Shown piece by piece: positions 60,403-64,000 of a DNA stretch of 64,000 bases. The notes beneath the pieces are model-generated. The model ran no database searches, was not told the DNA's origin, and was given only the letters and a program-made list of their open reading frames with translations. The stretch spans positions 62,001 to 126,000 of the forward strand of contig NZ_AP018437.1 in assembly GCF_003966975.1 (NCBI RefSeq), given 5' to 3'. The position numbers and the translations under genes are program-made. How positions within the stretch are numbered: position 1 is the stretch's first letter; each line of letters begins with the position of its first letter. The DNA comes from Pelolinea submarina (GTDB lineage Bacteria > Chloroflexota > Anaerolineae > Anaerolineales > Anaerolineaceae).

Positions 60403-61713
60403 TTATCCGCCCTGTATCGTTTGGATGGCCAGTTGAGCATCCTCGTAATTGGGGTGGATTTTCAGCGCGTCGCGGAAATATTTCAAAGCCGTTGAATTGT
60501 CGCCCTGGCGGTAAAAAGCCCAACCGCGCCATAACATGGCTTCTTCGGATGTGCGTGTGATACCCAAAGCGTACTTGGTCAGTGCCAGCAGCTCCTCCGT
60601 GCGGAAGGAATGGAAGTACGAAATGAAAGGCCCGAACTGGTAGCGCAGCATACGCTGGGGCAGACCAATGGTGCGGGCGGTATCATAAGCATTCGCCGCT
60701 TCTTCATAACGTTCAAAATAAGTCAGATTGGTGCCCAGGTTAAACCAGGCAAAAGCATTCTGCGGATCCTCCTGCGTTTCACGCTGGGCAGTCTCCAAAG
60801 CATGCTGGCGGCTGACATCCATGTCCCAGTCATCACCCAGCACACCCATCAATGTGGGCTCCATTTCGGGCGGGTAAACCATGATGTACACGCGGTTGAA
60901 GGATTGCCAGTGGTTGTCCAAATCGTCGTACAGAATCTTCTGGTTGGGTCCCAGCTCCGAATCCTGCGCGGTAAAGATCTGGTTGGCGTCGTCATAGCCG
61001 GTGATCAGCAGATAATGCCCGGCCCACAGGTCGTCTTCCGGCCAGTATTTCCGGTCGGTAGTGAACGTCTCTTCGATCATGACCGGAATACCGGAAGAGA
61101 TCAGTTTTTTCAGCGTATCCAGGTCGCCGCCAACACGGAAGTCGGCATTGAGCCATCCGGCATAGTTGCGCACGTAGTAGATCAATTCTTCCACGTTCAC
61201 GTTGCGGTCGTCATCTTCCGGTTTGACGATCTTGGCAACGTCATATTGGTCGCCATCCCAGCCGAAATAACGCAGGTAAAGCGCCATGGTTGCCGGACCG
61301 CAATTGTTGAGGGCCTGCGCGTCGCGTACCTCATCGTAAGCCGGCGGGTCCAAAATAACCGAACCGGGAATAGGCGTCGGCACCAGGGTTGCGGTAGGCG
61401 TATAGATGGGCGTCGCGGTGGGCTGCGGCGTGAAAGTAGGCTCCGGGGTGCTGGTCGGTGGGGCGATATTGGTGGTCTCCACTTGCGGTTCGGCCGCCAC
61501 CACCACAGCCGGGGTCGGCAGGTCCTTGACCGGGTTCAACACCATGCGGATATAGGTTGAGGCCATGTCCAACCGCCAGCTAACACGTCGATGAATGGAA
61601 GGGATTTGGTAAAGCAGCAGACCGGTCAGCGCCAGGACAACCATGGAAATAAGCAGAACCCTCGGCCAGCGCTTTTTCCCGCGCCGGTAAGGGAGATATT
61701 CGGTATATGGCAT
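60403..61713 (-). CDS. Membrane-anchored C39-like peptidase domain with TPR repeats
   Basis: 436 aa. Basic N-terminus and one membrane helix ~17-38, then a Thr/Pro-rich linker (~70-110) with many TP and PT steps, a C39-like papain fold (~120-275: catalytic Cys in LNNCGPATMALYLRYF, His in DLWAGHYLLITGYDD, Asp nearby) and C-terminal tetratricopeptide repeats (~300-430: NAFAWFNLGTNLTYFERYEEAANAYDTARTIG and EAMLWRGWAFYRQGDNSTALKYFRDALKIHPNY). The catalytic part faces outside. No bacteriocin ABC transporter is joined to it. Substrate unknown. Confidence 0.82.
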   Translation of the reverse strand: MPYTEYLPYRRGKKRWPRVLLISMVVLALTGLLLYQIPSIHRRVSWRLDMASTYIRMVLNPVKDLPTPAVVVAAEPQVETTNIAPPTSTPEPTFTPQPTATPIYTPTATLVPTPIPGSVILDPPAYDEVRDAQALNNCGPATMALYLRYFGWDGDQYDVAKIVKPEDDDRNVNVEELIYYVRNYAGWLNADFRVGGDLDTLKKLISSGIPVMIEETFTTDRKYWPEDDLWAGHYLLITGYDDANQIFTAQDSELGPNQKILYDDLDNHWQSFNRVYIMVYPPEMEPTLMGVLGDDWDMDVSRQHALETAQRETQEDPQNAFAWFNLGTNLTYFERYEEAANAYDTARTIGLPQRMLRYQFGPFISYFHSFRTEELLALTKYALGITRTSEEAMLWRGWAFYRQGDNSTALKYFRDALKIHPNYEDAQLAIQTIQGG

Positions 61714-61755
61714 TGCGCTATTGTATCAGAAACACACGCACCTGTCTAAATGCGA

Positions 61756-61783
61756 TTGTTTTTGTCCGAATTGCTGATATAAT
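61756..61783 (+). promoter_or_regulatory. miaB promoter predicting a leaderless mRNA
   Basis: TTGTTT (61756-61761), 16 bases, TATAAT (61778-61783) with extended TGA before it. GTG start at 61791 is only seven bases after the -10. Confidence 0.65.
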
Positions 61784-61790
61784 CGCGTGC

Positions 61791-63116
61791 GTGAAATATC
61801 ATATCTGGACCGAAGGCTGTCAAATGAACAACGCCGACTCGCTGCGGGTTTCGGCTGCGCTGGAGGACCTGGGCTACCAGGCCTGCCGGCAAGCGGAAGA
61901 CGCGGACGTGATCGTGTTGAACACCTGCATGGTGCGCCAGAGCGCCGAAGACAAAGCGGTCGGACGCCTTACTTCCCTTAAAAGTCTAAAACAGCGCAAC
62001 CCGGAGTTAATCATCAACCTGATGGGCTGCATGGTAGGCGTGCGCGGTTATGATGACCTGCAACAGCGCTTTCCTTATGTCGACGTCTTTTCCCAGCCTT
62101 CCGATCCTTTCCCTTTAATTGAGAGACTAACCGGATCAGCCCGCTCGGTTGAAAACGACCGGCGCCATTACATCGAAAACATCCTGGATGATGAATACGG
62201 TTATACCCTGCCCCAATCCAATCAAGGGCAGCAGATTTCCGCTTTTCTGCCGATTGTGTTTGGCTGCTCGCATGCCTGCAGCTACTGTATCATCCCGCTC
62301 AAGCGCGGGCGCGAGATCAGCCGGCCGCCGGAAGAAGTTCTGGCCGACGCACGTTCGCTGGTACACAAGGGCGTGAAAGAAATTACCTTATTGGGCCAGA
62401 TCGTCGACCGTTACGGATTGGATCAACCCGGCTATCCCTCGCTGGCACAGCTGCTGCGCGACCTGCAGGAAATTGAAGGTCTGGAGCGCATCCGCTTCCT
62501 GACCTCGCACCCCAACTACATGACCGATGAGCTGCTGGATACTGTGGCGGAACTACCCAAAGTGATGCCGCATTTCGAGCTGCCCATCCAGGCCGGCGAT
62601 GACCAGGTCTTGGATAATATGCGCCGCGGGTACACCGCCGCGCAATATCTATCTGTTGTGGATAAAATCCACCAACGCTTCCGCCAAACCTCCACCCCGG
62701 TTTCCATTGCCATCGACCTGATCGTGGGCTTCCCCGGAGAAAGCGCCGAACAATTCGAACGCTCGGTGGACATCCTCAATACCATGCACCCGGACATGAC
62801 TCACGTGGCGCGCTATTCCCCGCGCGAAGGCACGCTTTCCACGCGCACGATGCCGGACGACGTTTCCGATGAAGAAAAATGGCGCCGCTTCCGCGTCATT
62901 GAGGAATTACAAAAGCGCATCACCACTGAAATCAATCAGACCTATCTGGGCAAACGCACGCCGGTACTGTTCGAGAGCAAAGCCAAAGACCGCTGGCGCG
63001 GGCGCACGACCACCAACAAACTGGTCTTCGTGGAATCAGACGAAAACCTTCTGGGGCAAGTCCGCGAGGTAACCGTCAACTGGACAGGGCCCTGGTCAAT
63101 GATCGGTGTGGTGTAA
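61791..63116 (+). CDS. miaB: MiaB-type tRNA methylthiotransferase
   Basis: Radical SAM enzyme that adds a methylthio group to i6A37 of tRNAs. 441 aa from GTG 61791, which begins the family N-terminus KYHIWTEGCQMNNADS with the first Fe-S Cys; a longer frame from 61707 adds unrelated residues. UPF0004 Cys residues (~10, 44 and 78), radical-SAM CSHACSYCIIP (CxxxCxxC, ~160), and a C-terminal TRAM-like segment (GKRTPVLFESKAKDRWRGRTTTNKLVFVE). MiaB and the sister enzymes MtaB/RimO are similar; the TEGCQMN start and TRAM favour MiaB. Confidence 0.9.
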   Translation: MKYHIWTEGCQMNNADSLRVSAALEDLGYQACRQAEDADVIVLNTCMVRQSAEDKAVGRLTSLKSLKQRNPELIINLMGCMVGVRGYDDLQQRFPYVDVFSQPSDPFPLIERLTGSARSVENDRRHYIENILDDEYGYTLPQSNQGQQISAFLPIVFGCSHACSYCIIPLKRGREISRPPEEVLADARSLVHKGVKEITLLGQIVDRYGLDQPGYPSLAQLLRDLQEIEGLERIRFLTSHPNYMTDELLDTVAELPKVMPHFELPIQAGDDQVLDNMRRGYTAAQYLSVVDKIHQRFRQTSTPVSIAIDLIVGFPGESAEQFERSVDILNTMHPDMTHVARYSPREGTLSTRTMPDDVSDEEKWRRFRVIEELQKRITTEINQTYLGKRTPVLFESKAKDRWRGRTTTNKLVFVESDENLLGQVREVTVNWTGPWSMIGVV

Positions 63117-63145
63117 AATAGCACTCCAGTTATAAATCAAAGCTT

Positions 63146-63862
63146 ATGATGAAAACCATGAAAACAATTCTGATCCTGGCCGGTATCGGCCTGGTGCTCC
63201 TCTTCGGCTATTATTTCGCCCGCAACCTGTTCCGTCCGGCTCGTTACCTGAAATTCATCGAGTGGATGCGCGATCCACAAGCGCACGCGGATTGGGCCAT
63301 CACAGCCGGAGAACAGTGCGGCGATGCGCCCTTTACCATGCCCACCGACGGACTAGTCGGTTTTATTTGGGGCGATTCCTTCCGCATCGGGCACTCGCAC
63401 CAGGGTATCGATATTTTCGGCGGCACCGAATCGGGCCTGACGCCGGTGTACGCGGCTTACGACGGCTACCTGACCCGCCAGGACAGCTGGAAATCCAGCC
63501 TGATCATCCGCATCCCGGACGACCCGCTGCAGCCTGGCCGCCAGATCTGGACTTATTACACTCACATGGCCGACGAAAACGGCAATTCCTACATCACTGC
63601 CGAATTTCCGGCCGGCACCAAAGAAGTCTTTATCAAGGCCGGTACGTTATTGGGCTATCAGGGGAACTATTCCGGCACACCCAACCATCCGGTGGGTGTA
63701 CACCTGCATTTTTCGGTGGTCAAAGACAACGGCAAAGGCAACTTCCTGAACGAATTGGATAAGTCCAACACATTGGATCCTTCCCCCTATTTCGGCTTGC
63801 CGCTCAACAGCCAAACCAATAACGATATTGTTCCGGTTTGCCCTATAACCGAACAACCTTAA
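63146..63862 (+). CDS. M23 family metallopeptidase with N-terminal membrane anchor
   Basis: 238 aa. One hydrophobic segment ~5-25 acts as signal anchor; the rest is an M23 (lysostaphin-like) zinc domain with GHSHQGIDIFGG (HxxxD) and VHLHFSVV (HxH). No LysM domain, unlike the two larger paralogues. Possible ATGs lie at residues 1, 2 and 5. It follows miaB by 29 bases and may be co-transcribed. Likely a peptidoglycan endopeptidase or an inactive regulator; the zinc residues seem complete. Confidence 0.85.
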   Translation: MMKTMKTILILAGIGLVLLFGYYFARNLFRPARYLKFIEWMRDPQAHADWAITAGEQCGDAPFTMPTDGLVGFIWGDSFRIGHSHQGIDIFGGTESGLTPVYAAYDGYLTRQDSWKSSLIIRIPDDPLQPGRQIWTYYTHMADENGNSYITAEFPAGTKEVFIKAGTLLGYQGNYSGTPNHPVGVHLHFSVVKDNGKGNFLNELDKSNTLDPSPYFGLPLNSQTNNDIVPVCPITEQP

Positions 63863-63897
63863 GCATTTATAATTTCCTTAAAGCTTTGCCGAAAACT

Positions 63898-64000
63898 ATG
63901 ATCAGCTATCGCGATATCACACTTGGATTGGAAAAATTGGGCCTCGATCGCAGCACGCCTGTGCTGGCGCACGTGGCTCCCTCACGCCTGGGAGAAATCC
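63898..64000 (+). CDS. Start of an AAC(3)-like acyltransferase, cut by the window end
   Basis: Only 34 residues are visible: MISYRDITLGLEKLGL then DRSTPVLAHVAPSRLGEI. The pattern of a helix, LGL, then a strand with VLAHVAPSRLG resembles the N-terminus of the aminoglycoside N3'-acetyltransferase (AAC(3)/YokD) family, where the VHSSLSSLG motif follows. Substrate class cannot be judged from so short a piece, and resistance is not implied. TATAAT lies 24 bases upstream. Confidence 0.5.
   Translation, partial: MISYRDITLGLEKLGLDRSTPVLAHVAPSRLGEI

Noticed and set aside
63898..64000. Antibiotic-resistance gene
   Set aside because: Only 34 residues are visible and AAC(3)-like folds include non-resistance acyltransferases, so it is listed only as an incomplete AAC(3)-like CDS.

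Overview
The window reads as ordinary chromosome of a bacterium, most likely a member of the Chloroflexota (Anaerolineae-like). This is an inference from gene content: a fused glycyl-tRNA synthetase, HrcA/CIRCE heat-shock control, a LexA promoter with a Gram-positive-type SOS box, many exported LysM, CAP, M23 and C39 proteins with Thr/Pro-rich linkers, and no outer-membrane genes. Base composition is moderately GC-rich and coding density is high. The exception is a visibly AT-rich patch around 31.9-33.0 kb that carries an FRG-domain gene. No rRNA, tRNA, CRISPR array, insertion sequence or prophage is evident.

Layout: 0-0.4 kb, the end of a small membrane protein. 0.5-5.0 kb, a tight operon of two M16 peptidase subunits (one without its zinc motif), AcpS, a metallophosphoesterase and a ParB-fold protein. 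5.45-7.6 kb, frr-uppS-cdsA. 7.7-10.6 kb, reverse-strand SIMPL lipoprotein, PspC protein and an NSS-family transporter whose leader holds a 16-codon ORF and a terminator hairpin. 11.0-12.6 kb, cysK-cysE. 12.7-15.5 kb, two CAP-LysM paralogues and surE (reverse). 15.6-18.1 kb, rpsB-tsf-pyrH. 18.1-22.1 kb, a T-box leader and pheST. 22.2-25.6 kb, a methyltransferase, an aldo/keto reductase and kamA. 25.7-31.5 kb, the CIRCE-controlled hrcA-grpE-dnaK-dnaJ-prmA heat-shock operon. 31.5-36.9 kb, OsmC, FRG protein, lexA, an SDR, a LysM lipoprotein, a C39-like protein and a flavin reductase-like protein. 37.1-46.7 kb, glyQS fusion, a small protein, dnaG, rpoD, rho and a LysM/M23 protein. 46.8-47.3 kb, an unusual tandem-repeat array that includes a decayed copy of the end of priA. 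47.3-54.6 kb, priA, MEMO, a second LysM/M23 protein, pncC and metG. 54.8-56.6 kb, a BtpA/PfkB pair. 56.65-59.7 kb, a cobalamin-riboswitch-controlled ABC importer. 59.7-64.0 kb, a HAD phosphatase, a C39-TPR membrane protein, a MiaB-type methylthiotransferase, an M23 peptidase and the start of an AAC(3)-like gene.

Functionally the window mixes core information processing (translation factors, three aminoacyl-tRNA synthetases, primase, principal sigma factor, Rho, PriA, heat-shock and SOS regulators) with envelope building and remodelling. Several regulatory elements can be read directly: a perfect CIRCE, a LexA box inside the lexA promoter, a T-box, a cobalamin riboswitch, consensus-like promoters for hrcA, lexA, rho, pheST and the B12 operon, and promoters for rpoD and miaB placed so close to the start codon that leaderless mRNAs are predicted.

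No wholly new system is proven here. The best candidates for something undescribed are the leader peptide/attenuator before the NSS transporter, the repeat array built from the priA 3' boundary, the operon joining M16 peptidases to AcpS and a ParB-like protein, the BtpA-PfkB pair, and the LexA-box/FRG divergent pair.
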